Shown here: one piece after another, positions 1-10,720 of the stretch
How positions within the stretch are numbered: the first letter of the stretch is position 1
How the letters are laid out: every line of letters starts with the position of its first letter
Assembly: GCA_030142905.1 (NCBI GenBank)
Contig: JASJOG010000025.1
Location: 2,606,794-2,670,793 of the forward strand
Length of the DNA stretch: 64,000 bases
Reading direction: 5' to 3'
Source: Heliopora coerulea
Lineage: Eukaryota > Cnidaria > Anthozoa > Scleralcyonacea > Helioporidae
Made by a program: the position numbers and the translations under genes
Notes under the pieces: generated by a model
What the model was told of the DNA's origin: nothing
The model's database searches: none
Seen by the model: only the letters and a program-made list of their open reading frames with translations

Positions 1-2570
1 ATAAAGCGGTTTCTTCGACTTTAAGAAATTTTCACAGCAAATTTTCGAATCGATCAAATTCGATATGTTTTTATGATATTTGAGTATAGAAGAACATTTT
101 AGAAGCATTGGTAAAGTTAGCTAGATCGATTTGGATTTCAAGAATTCTAACCTTACTTCTAGTTTTAGGCGTATAACTTCGAAGAGGCGAATTTCTAAAC
201 ATTGCCATACTTTCTCAACCACTGCTCCAATAAATGAACTTTTACTTTTATTCTAACGTCTGACCCAAAGACTTTATTTTACAACCATTGGCGACGTTTA
301 GCAAAGATTCCATAAGTGCAAGTAACTGCAATCTCCATAGTTTCATTGTTCCGTTTACTAATTGTCCTCTCTCGACGAGATAAAGCGTTTTATTTCATTT
401 TCACAAATTTTAACAGCAAGTTTTGGAATTAATGAAACTCCAATTCTTTTATGATGTTTGAGTTAAAATGAATATTTTAGAAGCATTAGGAAAAGTTGCT
501 AGAGCTATTTGAATTTCAACAATTCCAACCTTACTATCAGCTTTTAGGCGTATAACGGCAGAGGCGAGTTTCTAAACATTGTTATACTTTCTCATCCACA
601 GCTCCAATCAATAAACTTTTACTTTTATTCTAATATCTGACCCAAAGACATCAATTTAGCACCATTGCCGAGGCTTAGCAAAGATTCCACAAGTGTAACT
701 AACTGCAACCTCCCCACTTTCACTGTTCCTTTTACTAATATTCTTATATATACGAGATAAAGCGTTTATATCGATTTTAACAAATTTTCACCGCAACTTC
801 TCGAATCGATGAAATTCCATTTGTTTCATGACGTTTGAGTGGAGAAGAACATTTTAGAAGCATTGGGAAAGTTTTCTAGAGCTATTTCGTTTTCCCTCAA
901 TTCTAACCTTACTTGTTGCTTTTAGACGTATAACGGCTAAGAGGCCAATTTCCAAACATTGTCATACTTTCTCAACCACTGTTCCAATCAATGAACATTT
1001 ACTTTTGTTATAACGTTTGACCCAACGACATTATTTTAGTACCATTGGCGAGGTTTAGCAAAGATTCCATACGTGCAACTAACAGCAACCTCCCCAGTTT
1101 CATTGTTCCTTTTACTAATCGTAGATTAGATAAACCGGTTTTTTTCGACTTTCACAAATTTTCACATTATCTTGTCGAATCGATGAAATTCGATCTGTTT
1201 TATGATGTCTGAGTAGAAAAGAATAATTTAGAGGCATTGGGAATGTTTGCAAGAGCTATTTAGTTTTCTCCCTCTTCTACTTTTGCAGACCTATTTGGTT
1301 TTCACTCAATTCTAACCTTACTTCTAGATTTTTAGGAGTGTAACGGTTTAGAGGCATATTTCTAAACATTGCCATACTTTCTAAGCAACTGCTCAAGTCA
1401 ATGAACTCTTAGTTTTATTCTAAACTCCGACCCAAACACACCATTTTAGAACCATTGCCGAAGTTTGGCAAAGATTCCATAAGTACAACGAATTGCAACT
1501 CTCCCAATTTCACTGTTCGTTTTACTAATCCTCTTATCTCGACGAGATAAAGTGTTATTCTCGACTTTTATAAATTTTCATAGGAACTTGTCGAATCGAT
1601 GAAATTCCGTTTATTTTATAATGTTTGAGTGGAAAAGAACATTTTAGAAGTATTGTGGAAGTTTGGCAGAGCTATTTTGGTTTTCACCCAATTCTTACCT
1701 TACTTCTAGGTTTAGGAGTATAAAGGCTAAGAGGCCAATTTCTTAACATTGCCATACTTTCTCAACCAGTGCTCCAATCAATAAAGTTTTAGTTTTATTC
1801 ACACCTCTTAGACAAAGAAATTTTACAACATTGACGAGGTTTAGCAGCGATTCTATAAGCGCAGCTAACTGCAACATCCCCAGTTTCGCTGTTTCTTTTA
1901 CTAACCGTCTTATCTCGACGAGATAAAGGGCTTCCTTGGAATTTACGAAATTTTCACTGAAAATATTGGAATCGATGAAATTCGATTTATTTTGTATTAT
2001 ATTTGTTTTATATTTAGAATATGGTCTCTTAGCCATTATACGTGTAAAAGCTAGAAGTAAGGTTAGAATTGGCAATTTTTCCCAATACTTCTAAAATGTT
2101 CTTCTCAACTCAAACATAATAAAACAAATGGAATTTCATCGATTCCACAAGTAGGTGTTAAAATTTGTGAAATTTGTAAAAAATGCAATATATCGTCAAG
2201 ATAAGACGATTGGTAAAAGGAACTGTGAACTGGGGAGGTTGTAGTTAGTTGTACTTATGGAATCTTTGCGAAACCTTGCCAATGGTTGTAAAGTGATGTC
2301 TTTGGGTCAGACGTGAGAATAAAAGTAAAGGGTCAATGATTGGTGCAGTGGTTGAGAAAGTATGGCAATGTATAGAAATTCGCCTCTTAGCCGTTATAGC
2401 CATATAAAAGATAGAAGTAAGGTTAGAATTGGGTGAAAACCAAATAGCTCTGGTAACCTTTCCCAACGCTTCTTAAATGTTGTTTTTGTCTCAAACATCA
2501 TAAAACAAATGGAATGTCATCGGTTAGACAAGTAGGTGTCGAGTAAAGTCGAAAAAAACATTTTAAAAAG
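1..2570. repeat. ~376 bp satellite array with an orientation switch
   Basis: A long unit recurs, marked by an ATAAAG-like start at about 1, 380, 757, 1130, 1547 and 1923. The spacing is 373-379 bp except for one 417 bp unit, which carries an extra internal ~44 bp. Each unit contains the same ordered landmarks: a CGAATCGATGAAATTC-like block, an AACATTTTAGAAGCATTGG block, CTAACCTTACTTCTAG, and CAACCTCCCCAGTTTCACTG. From about 2026 onward the same landmarks appear reverse-complemented in reversed order, giving roughly one and a half inverted units. Units are diverged from each other. I see no gene in it; the short open frames are by-products of the repeat. Confidence 0.85.
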
Positions 2571-2829
2571 AGGTGATATCACGATTAGTAAAAGGAATAG
2601 TAGTTTATCTTTTCTTTTTCGTTTTCTTCTTTCGTTTTCTCCTTGTTTTCCATCTTTCACGTCGTCTTTTGTCCTTAACATCGTTATCTTTACATTTCAT
2701 TCCTGTACATTCTATTTCCTTCCTTACATTGTCCTCACCCGTCAATCTTCCCCACTTTCAAACACTAACTTACTTTTTCTATGATTGTGTAGAGTCCTTC
2801 CAGGAAGTCTTCCCCCTGTTGTCAGCCTG

Positions 2830-3075
2830 AAGACAACTGAGTCTGGTGGCCCGAGGAGTCCTAGGGACGAGATGTACCAGGAAGACTCTCGGCAAACTGT
2901 TCAATTGCGTCACGTAGAGCGAGATGCCGAGGGTGAAAACTATGACTAGAGTATTGGGGTCAAGGTTTCCGATCTTTTTGATATTGAAAAATTCATTCAT
3001 GGACGGATTGAGGAATATCGCGAGGATGTCAGGAGAGAAGAAGGATATGACCAATGGCGGAAGGGAAGGTAACAT
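2830..3075 (+). pseudogene. Decayed coding-like stretch, unidentified
   Basis: One forward frame stays open apart from a single stop near 2944. It is rich in Glu, Arg and Asp, including the segment EKFIHGRIEEYREDVRREEG, which looks helical and coding-like. It follows a pyrimidine-rich stretch (2590-2780). I do not recognise a family; a retrotransposon gag fragment or an old host exon are both possible. Confidence 0.25.
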
Positions 3076-3265
3076 AGATTTTTCTTGGTCTGGGAGATTT
3101 TTTGCACCCTAGTGGAGACAACATTTAATGTTAGTGGAATGTACATTTTCTTTTATGGTTCATTATGTATTTTCACGGGCGGGGTTGTTGTCCATATTGC
3201 TCTGTGAGATTGTGCTATGTCTAGGTGTCCTGTAACTATACTTGTTGAACACGCGACCTGCCTTT

Positions 3266-3645
3266 CCAGTAGCAACGACGAGGAAGAAGCGGAGTTTTCT
3301 CGTCGATATGAACGTTCTTACCAACCAGCGGTTGAAAACTACCCCAAATTCTTTTCAGGATTATGAGTCGCGCGTTGTCGTCGAGACCCAAACTACGTAA
3401 AACCTCGAAGAAGCCCAGAAGCGCGCGGAACCTGTCGAGGAGGGCCTGGTGCGATCAACAGTGAAGGCAGTTGAAGCGGCTGAGGTTGATTTAGATGAAA
3501 TGTTTAGGTAGAAACAAACGGACTTTAAAGTCCATGGACCAAGGAAATTGGGTTCCACGAAATGTTGTTTGGAGCTGCCAGCGATTGTTCTAGACAGCGG
3601 TATATTGGCAGTCAATCCTTACTTTAGATTCACACTGCATTAGTG
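3266..3645 (+). pseudogene. Decayed acidic/helical coding-like stretch
   Basis: Two overlapping forward frames look coding. The first reads SSNDEEEAEFSRRYERSYQP and ends near 3358. The second continues in another frame with stops near 3396 and 3510 and the segment NLEEAQKRAEPVEEG. The pattern suggests one broken helical protein, perhaps a retroelement gag region. No motif allows a family call. Confidence 0.25.
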
Positions 3646-3989
3646 CTGCACTCGTAAGGGACAGTTCATAGAGGATAACAGTCCTTAGTAGAGATCTTCA
3701 TAGGACAGTCACCTGTGTCTGACAAGGTAATAACAGATGATAATTAAGGTGTGAACGACCTCAGACTCCTTTTCAAAGGATATCAAGTTTGACTCACAAG
3801 CATTGGAGCTCTGCTTGCTGACGATTTAGAGCGGTGCAGGTTAACCATCTTCGTGACAACCTTTAGAGTACTACTCAATGACCATGAGAACACTAAACGT
3901 TAATAACTAAAGTACTGCACGCTAATCATCATATCGCTGGGAGCTAACTACCAGAGCGCTGCAAACTTACCATGAGAACACAGAGCGTG
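3646..3989. repeat. Degenerate short tandem repeat left of the PLE
   Basis: Degenerate units of roughly 30-45 bp recur with the theme TTAGAGC.TGCA...TAACCAT. The same theme resumes right of the Penelope-like element (6283-6560), so the element probably inserted into one array. No gene is visible. Confidence 0.5.
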
Positions 3990-4298
3990 CTTGTTTGGAA
4001 TATCAAAGCCCAGCATATAATTTTGAATAAACCCATAATAATACAGACATGAGTTATTGAAAAATATTTTTAATTTAACTAACGTTTCGTTGCCAGTCCT
4101 GCAACATCTTCAGAGTAAGTGATAAATTTACAAGGTGTTCTCGACTATATAATATTCTATTTACAATGACAGGAAGTAATTAACAGAAAGATTGGTGGTG
4201 AAAACCGGTGAATAATTAAGTGTGCGATAAAGTGTATGCGTGAGTGAATCCAGGCGTGTATGTGTCAGAAAAACATATAACAAGGAAAAAATTAACAG

Positions 4299-5588
4299 TT
4301 AGAACAAGGTTAAAAGAAGGGAACTGATCTTGACGTTGAGCAAAGGATTTATCTTATTAATAAGTAGACTCTCTCTGAGAAGGAGTTCAAAATTAGAAGA
4401 ACAGGAGCTTAGAGTAGAAAAATCAGTCAAAGAAACAGGGTGGCCAGTCTGTTTGTGGTGTGTTAAAACAGCAGATAAAGTAGTGACGGAGATAAGCTTT
4501 CCCGTGTAAGCAGAAACTCCCATGTGTTTAGAAACACGCGCGTGTAAATGGCGAATAGTTTCACGTATATACAATGACTCACAGCATTGACACTTGAATT
4601 TGTAAACTACGCGAGATCTTAGTGCAAGAGGAATTTGATCTTTAAAACGGAAAAAACTTGAAAGACGTCGAATGGGTTTAAATATGACTCGAAGCTGAAT
4701 TTGAGGAAAAGCAGAAGCAAAAAGTTTAGCGACTTGTTTGCGAATCTGAAGAGAATGTTGACCGGTAAATGGTAGAGTAAAGAAAATAATGCGTTTAGGT
4801 ACCGAGGTCGTTGTAGAAGCTGGGCAGCAAATTTTATCGAAAAAATTGCGAAAACAATTATCTAAGAACTTGATAGGATAACCATTCCGAATCATAATAC
4901 TTTTAAATTTTTCTAGTTCTTCATGAAAGATGGTATAAGAATAACAGAGATTAAAATAACGAAAAAGCAAAGTTAAAATTAAGCCTTTCTTATATATGAG
5001 TGGAACAAAACTCTCAAAATTTGTAAACAATCCAGTAAAAGTCGGCTTACGATAAACAGAAGAAGAAAATTTATCATCGGAGAGTTTGATTTGAATGTCG
5101 AGGATGGAAAGAGAGTTATCTTTTTCGATTTCATGTGTAAATTGGATATTCGGATGTTTACTATTCAGGTAATGCAAGAAAGGTAAAATATAATCGCGGG
5201 ATCGAAATAAAATAAAAGAGTCGTCAACATAGCGTGGATAATAAAGCAGTTTAAATTGAGGGGGACAATCATTTAGCCAATTAGTTTCATGAAAGGAAAT
5301 AAAAATGTTGGCGAAAAGGGGACCAAGAGGGGAACCCATAGCAACACCATCAAATTGTTCGCGAGCAAAATTTTGGAAATGAGTATTGTTATAGAAAAAC
5401 TGGTTAAGGATAATTTCAATGGTTTCATCCAAAGGTATGTTTGTAAAAAATGAATTAATATCAAAACTAGCCATGGTGACATTATTATTATTAAAGCTCA
5501 GCTGAAATAAATCTTGTAGAAATGAAAATGAATCAGTGATAGTGTATGGACTTAAGGAAATAGGGCGAAGAAGAGGAAGAAGAGTCAT
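4299..5588 (-). pseudogene. Penelope-like reverse transcriptase with C-terminal nuclease, 5'-truncated
   Basis: The 429-residue frame holds the reverse transcriptase palm and a C-terminal endonuclease-like domain. Visible motifs are ASFDINSFFTNIPLDETI (first palm motif), GVAMGSPLGPLFAN, and YPRYVDDSFIL (catalytic YVDD). The C-terminal block has YKFKCQCCESLYI and HLHARVSKHMG, matching the GIY-YIG-type nuclease of Penelope elements, with Arg after YI where Gly is usual. Full PLE proteins are ~700-800 aa, so the N-terminal RT region is missing and the first codons are an arbitrary start near the inversion junction. The frame is open from the palm to the end, indicating a young copy. Confidence 0.85.
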
Positions 5589-6282
5589 ATTTAAACCTAT
5601 TCGACGTCTTTCAAGTTTTTTCCGTTTTAAAGATCAAATTCCTCTTGCACTAAGATCTCGCGTAGTTTACAAATTCAAGTGTCAATGCTGTGAGTCATTG
5701 TATATACGTGAAACTATTCGCCATTTACACGCGCGTGTTTCTAAACACATGGGAGTTTCTGCTTACACGGGAAAGCTTATCTCCGTCACTACTTTATCTG
5801 CTGTTTTAACACACCACAAACAGACTGGCCACCCTGTTTCTTTGACTGATTTTTCTACTCTAAGCTCCTGTTCTTCTAATTTTGAACTCCTTCTCAGAGA
5901 GAGTCTACTTATTAATAAGATAAATCCTTTGCTCAACGTCAAGATCAGTTCCCTTCTTTTAACCTTGTTCTAACTGTTAATTTTTTCCTTGTTATATGTT
6001 TTTCTGACACATACACGCCTGGATTCACTCACGCATACACTTTATCGCACACTTAATTATTCACCGGTTTTCACCACCAATCTTTCTGTTAATTACTTCC
6101 TGTCATTGTAAATAGAATATTATATAGTCGAGAACACCTTGTAAATTTATCACTTACTCTGAAGATGTTGCAGGACTGGCAACGAAACGTTAGTTAAATT
6201 AAAAATATTTTTCAATAACTCATGTCTGTATTATTATGGGTTTATTCAAAATTATATGCTGGGCTTTGATATTCCTAACAAG
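5582..6282 (+). repeat. Inverted partial copy of the PLE 3' end
   Basis: This arm repeats, on the plus strand, the last ~130 codons of the PLE protein (open frame to 5973, sharing the block LHARVSKHMGVSAYTG) plus the same 3' UTR. It matches 3990-4690 in reverse complement with no length change. The first ~16 codons of the frame lie before the arm and are unrelated. Confidence 0.9.
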
Positions 6283-7350
6283 ATTAGGCTCTCCGCCTGG
6301 TTCCTCAATTGCCACTATTTTGACAAAGCGTGCTTAGTGTTAGAAGTGTGCGCTAACCATCAGAACAATGGTTCCAGCAATAGAGCAATGCACGTTCACT
6401 GCATGGTAACTACCAGAGCGCTGCACGCAAACTACCACAGCACTGTGGGCTTAGCATTAGAACAATGACGCTGAACCATTAGACAGCTGTTTGTGACTGT
6501 TAGAGCAGTGTATGGTAACTTTTAGAGCGAGCACTGCGCCTTTAGGTATGAATTCAGCATACATATCTCCTGGCAATTCGGGTAGTTGCAAATGTTTTTT
6601 GGCTCACAGAAATCCTGTGATTTCGGTTGGTCGTTTGGTATTGCGCAGCATTAATGATTGACTGTTCCGAGGTATGGAAATCAGATTAAGGATAATTATT
6701 TGATTAATTGGGATAGAATAGTTTGTCATGCTATGTTATATATTTCTGGGGTCAATGGGAAGGTATCACGTGACTTAAATTTGGTATGATGTATTGTTTG
6801 ATGTGACGCAGTTTTGGTTGCGTTTGCATTGCGATGTAATCATTGGTTTCGTGTGGTGTGGTGATTGCTAGTTGTGAGTGTGATGTGGTAATTGAGTGTG
6901 TGTGTGATGTGTTGTAGTGATTGGTTGTCGATCTGATGTGGTTACTGGGTTTGTGTGCGATGTAGTATGGTGATCAGTTTCACATGTGGCGTGGTTATTA
7001 GCTCATTATGCATGGTCTGGTTTGGTTATAGTATTCCTCTGCCGGTGTTGAGTGATTGGCTTGTTTTGTGTGTTGTTTCTGGTGTCGTTTAGTGCAGTAT
7101 GGTATTTACTAGTGCGGAATAACTGCTGTTCTGGCCATTGATATGACTTGGGTGGTCTCTAGCATCACTAAGGACTTGACAGGATGATTATATTATCTAC
7201 TTGATTTACGTTGTCTTGTTTGTCGTCTTAATCATGATTTATGTTGCATTGATTGCCTGTTATTGATTAAACACCAATCACCATTCCGATGATCTTCTCC
7301 GATAACTCTACAGCATGCTGATTATCTTTCAAAAATCCAAAATTATTTCC
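6283..7350. repeat. Degenerate tandem repeat, then GT-rich simple sequence
   Basis: 6283-6560 continues the degenerate AGAGC.TGCA repeat seen left of the PLE. About 6780-7110 is strongly G/T-rich with a loosely repeated GATGTGGTGATTG-like word. No reading frame of note is present. Confidence 0.4.
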
Positions 7351-7389
7351 TGATTATTCAATTTCGTGATTATTGATTATGATCATCTG

Positions 7390-9330
7390 ATTTATCGTGC
7401 AATACCGTTTCATATTCGAGAAAAAGTGAAAGTTGAACTAAACCGACTGCAGGTACAAGACATAATCGAGCATGTTCTTCACTCCGAAGAACCAGATTGG
7501 AGTTCACCAGCTGTTATCGTCCCTAAGAAAGACGATGGTATACGCCTATGTCCTGACATGTGCGATATTGTTTATTTATAAAAATATATTTTTACCGGAT
7601 ATCGCTTCAGTTATAAATAAACTGCTATCAATAGGAGTCCTGCATATAATAGTAAAATATACATGTGATATACTACGATAATAATATCTAAAATAAAATA
7701 AAAATATAACAGTATTATATATTATATATTACCGTTGAACCTATTAAAAATACGTCCTTCTTTATAAAAAAAGACGTGTTTGATTGATTCAAGCCTTACT
7801 TTGTCCAGAACTAAATTTCCACTGTTTCTGATATTGTAATTATGAACATTACATCTCCTAACTTTAAAATAACTGTCAAAATAGACTGAAGATTTTTGAT
7901 CAATACAATTTTTCACAAAATTACATACGTGTGATTCTCTTCTACTATGTACAGAATTCCAGCCTAGGTTTATTAAAATATCATCAGTGCTTAATCCCAA
8001 GCCAGCCTTACGATAAACTATTCTGCTACCACGTCTCTGTAATCCCTCAATGTCATCGTTATTTCCCTGACCACACTCATGCCACACAACATCGCAGTAA
8101 TCTAGGACTGACAATACCATAGCCTTGTATACTCTTTTAAACGTGTTCTACACCCAACTCCTACAATAAAGGACGTTTCGCTCGAACTAAATGGGACAAA
8201 ATTCTTTTGGAAACTTGACTTAGCTCAAGCGTATCATCAGCTGGAGTTATCTCCGACTAGCAGACACATCACAACTTTCATAACATAAGGGATTATACCG
8301 ATGCAAGCGTCTCAATTATTGTTCTAAGTCTGCCGCCGAGATTTTCCAACACACCTTACAACAATTACTGCAAGGCATCAAAGGCGTCCGAAATATTGCC
8401 GACGATATCCTAGTGTTTTCTCAACTTACGCCGCCCATAAGCAAGCGCTGGATGAGTGTCTACAACGACTAACGTTGAACCATCGTAAATGCCTATTTCT
8501 GAAACACAAACTTGAATTCTTTGGATTAGTAGTCACGAAAGACGGTGTTAGCCCAGATCCAAAGAAGTTGTTAGCTTTCACTAACAGTTCCACACCAACG
8601 ATCCGCAAGTGAAGTTCGTAGTTAACTAGGAATGGTAAATTATAGCGCTCAGTTCATTCCCAATTATGCGACAATCACCGAACCACTTCACCGCCTTACA
8701 CACGAAGACACTAAATTTAAATGGGACAGTGAGCATGAAAATGCATACCAGAAACTGAAAAGAGCTCTAGTAAGAAGCCCTGTCATGAGCTACTTTGGCA
8801 CAACGAAACCGTTATTTTGGTCGACGCAAGCCCCGTTGGACTATCTGCAATCTTTGCACAGCGTGCCAAAAGATCAACAGAATCAAAAATCATCGCCTAT
8901 GGTAGTAGTGCTCTAACAGCCACCGAACGAAGCTACTCTCAGACAGATCAAGGAGGCGCTAGCGATAGTATGGGGAATAGAACACTCTCACTTTTATCTT
9001 TATGGTGCTCCTTTTACCCTGTATACGGACCATAAACTTCTGGAGCTGATCTACGCCAATTCGTTATCAAAACCACCAGCGAGAATCGAACGGTTGATGC
9101 TTCGTCTACAGCAGTATGATTTCATAGTTGTCTACAAAGCTGGCACGGACAATGCTGCAGATTTCCTGTCTCGACATCCCTTGCCAGTCCACGAAAACAA
9201 ACACAGCATAGCAGAAGAATACGTCAACTTCATAACCTGCGCAGCAGTCCCCAAAGCGATAACCGTCAGAGACATCAGTACGGCTACGGAAGAAGACACA
9301 AGTTTCCGTGCACTCAGGGCAGCCATTGTG
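7390..9330 (+). pseudogene. pol: Ty3 pol relic (RT, RNase H)
   Basis: RT begins with REKVKVELNRLQVQDIIE and SSPAVIVPKKDDGIRLC (to ~7560). It resumes after a LINE insertion at ~8150 with FFWKLDLAQAYHQLELSP, then ADDILVFS (the DD motif) near 8400. RNase H pieces follow in shifting frames: VVDASPVGLSAIFAQ near 8817, TLYTDHK-like sequence near 9018, and VYKAGTDNAADFLSRHPLP near 9130. Several frameshifts and stops separate these blocks. The end runs into an inverted duplicate of its own RNase H region. It resembles Ty3-B and Ty3-C further right, so it is an older member of the same group. No LTR or integrase is visible. Confidence 0.85.
7562..8145 (-). mobile_element. 5'-truncated LINE 3' end inside the Ty3 RT
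   Basis: A minus-strand frame (7722-8120, 132 aa) has SVLDYCDVVWHECG, LQRRGSRIVY and LINLGWNSVHSRR. This is the typical C-terminus downstream of a LINE reverse transcriptase (LDYCDVVW...LQRRA.R). It ends with a short AT-rich 3' region at 7562-7721. Ty3 RT homology stops at ~7560 and resumes at ~8150, so this is a 5'-truncated insertion in antisense orientation. The exact target duplication is not clear. Confidence 0.75.
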
Positions 9331-9416
9331 GCGTAGATCAGCTCCAGAGGTTTATGGTCCGTATACAGGGTAAAAAGAGCACCATAAAGATACAAGTGAA
9401 AGTGTTCTATTCCCCA
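8971..9416. repeat. 87 bp inverted duplication of Ty3 RNase H sequence
   Basis: 8971-9057 and 9330-9416 are reverse complements with about 4 mismatches. Both encode the TLYTDHK segment of RNase H, once on each strand. The spacer holds the following Ty3 sequence. The right copy keeps PLEL where the left reads LLEL, so it may preserve an older state. Confidence 0.85.
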
Positions 9417-9629
9417 CGGCTGCCATAGTGGAAGCGCTCACACATTACAGTGGAACAATCGCAATTACGTTATGGCTCTACCAAAATTATTTGAGCACGT
9501 AAGCCTGGCTTGGACGGCTGAATTTGATTTGTTGAAGCAGTTTGTAAATGATATTCTAAAGTTGGATGGAGTATGGTCGCAACCTGGAGGCGATAAGGAG
9601 GTCTTTACTTTTGGTGATTCGGCTATAGT

Positions 9630-10598
9630 ATGGCGGAAGAACAGGAACTTGTTACCTTCACTGGAGGAAAATCGAATGGGATATGTCAACAGATGTATGC
9701 GAATGACTTGACAAGGCCTGCTTTGCCAATACAACAGCAATCGGGTTCACTGCTGAATTTTTATGCAGAGATGATTGAAAACCTTAGGGACGACCAGTTG
9801 GTAAACAGCGAAGCAATTAAATCGCTGGCGGAATCTGTTGGTCGTATTTCGACAGTAATTTCTCAACTGCAAGTACTTTCAGAAAATAATACTGAGTTGA
9901 ATAGAGTAATTTTGGAAGCACAGCCCGCTGAAGTTGGAAAAGCAAATAAACTAGGCAATGTTGAAAGTGGAATTGTAATGGAAGAATTGCTCAAATCCTA
10001 CGAGGACGGTAATTTAAATCAAAATAAATTAAGGATGGAAGAAAATACATTGGTTGGTATAAGTCAAATTAAGGCATCTGACCCAAGTCTTAGTATTAAT
10101 TATCAGTTAACTGAAAATAACAACAAAGCAACATATGCAGAAGTTGTTAGTCTAAGATCTAATTGCCCTTCAAGACCTAAAGCCCCAGACAATACCAAAA
10201 CGACCTCAGACAATAACCACGCAAAGAGTGACAGTCTGATTGGTGATGGGTTTAATGAAGTAGAACGGAAAAGGAAAAGAAGCAAAAGATTTTTCCTTTC
10301 TGGAATCGACGAAAATGTCAAAGAAAGCCAGATTTGTCCGTATCTTGCGGAAAGGAATATTGTCTTATCTAAGGTTTCCATGTTTCAAAGTAAGCGAAGA
10401 GGAACAATTTCAGTCAAAATACATATTCCTTCAGACTTCAGTTCGTTGGTTTTAAGTGAAAACTTTTGGCCGAAATTTATCTGCTGTAAACTTTGGGAAC
10501 AAAAAGGGAAAAAGCCCAAGACCTTATCGCAAGAAGGCAACGTAACCTTGGGCGGAACTTATTCAACTTACGTATTATGGCGTACAGCTGAAATTTAA
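9630..10598 (+). CDS. LINE ORF1-type protein
   Basis: A 322-residue open frame without internal stops. The N-terminal half has Gln/Leu/Asn-rich helical sequence that could form a coiled coil. The C-terminal third (from ~residue 215) is basic, ERKRKRSKRFFLSGID, then VKESQICPYLAERNIVLSKV and IPSDFSSLVLSENFWPKF. That spacing matches the RNA-binding C-terminal domain of CR1/L2-type ORF1 proteins, which bind LINE RNA in the retrotransposition particle. An earlier overlapping frame (9472-9711) may be a frameshifted N-terminal extension. It is intact while the downstream frame is broken, so function in this copy is doubtful. Confidence 0.65.
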   Translation: MAEEQELVTFTGGKSNGICQQMYANDLTRPALPIQQQSGSLLNFYAEMIENLRDDQLVNSEAIKSLAESVGRISTVISQLQVLSENNTELNRVILEAQPAEVGKANKLGNVESGIVMEELLKSYEDGNLNQNKLRMEENTLVGISQIKASDPSLSINYQLTENNNKATYAEVVSLRSNCPSRPKAPDNTKTTSDNNHAKSDSLIGDGFNEVERKRKRSKRFFLSGIDENVKESQICPYLAERNIVLSKVSMFQSKRRGTISVKIHIPSDFSSLVLSENFWPKFICCKLWEQKGKKPKTLSQEGNVTLGGTYSTYVLWRTAEI

Positions 10599-10720
10599 TA
10601 TTACCCGTGATGGAAACTAGATTACCTACTAAAAATGGCTCATAAAATATTAGTGCGAATCACTTACCACCGCAATGGCAATAAAGATGGAAGCAAATCG
10701 GCCCGAATAGAAACAATCTA

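Larger units (their letters stand above)
3990..6282 (-). mobile_element. Penelope-like element bounded by 701 bp inverted arms
   Basis: Arm 1 (3990-4690) is the reverse complement of arm 2 (5582-6282), both 701 bp with only occasional mismatches. They flank an 891 bp unique core. The minus-strand copy runs from the reverse transcriptase palm through the C-terminal nuclease to the 3' UTR. The arms are two opposed copies of the nuclease and 3' UTR part. Penelope-like elements are known to insert as partial tandem or inverted copies, so this is probably one complex insertion with a 5'-truncated main copy. The near-identity of the arms implies a recent event or gene conversion. Confidence 0.85.

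Noticed and set aside
2536..2784. Overlapping frames rich in Phe/Leu/Ser
   Set aside because: Translation of a pyrimidine-rich tract; no coding signal.
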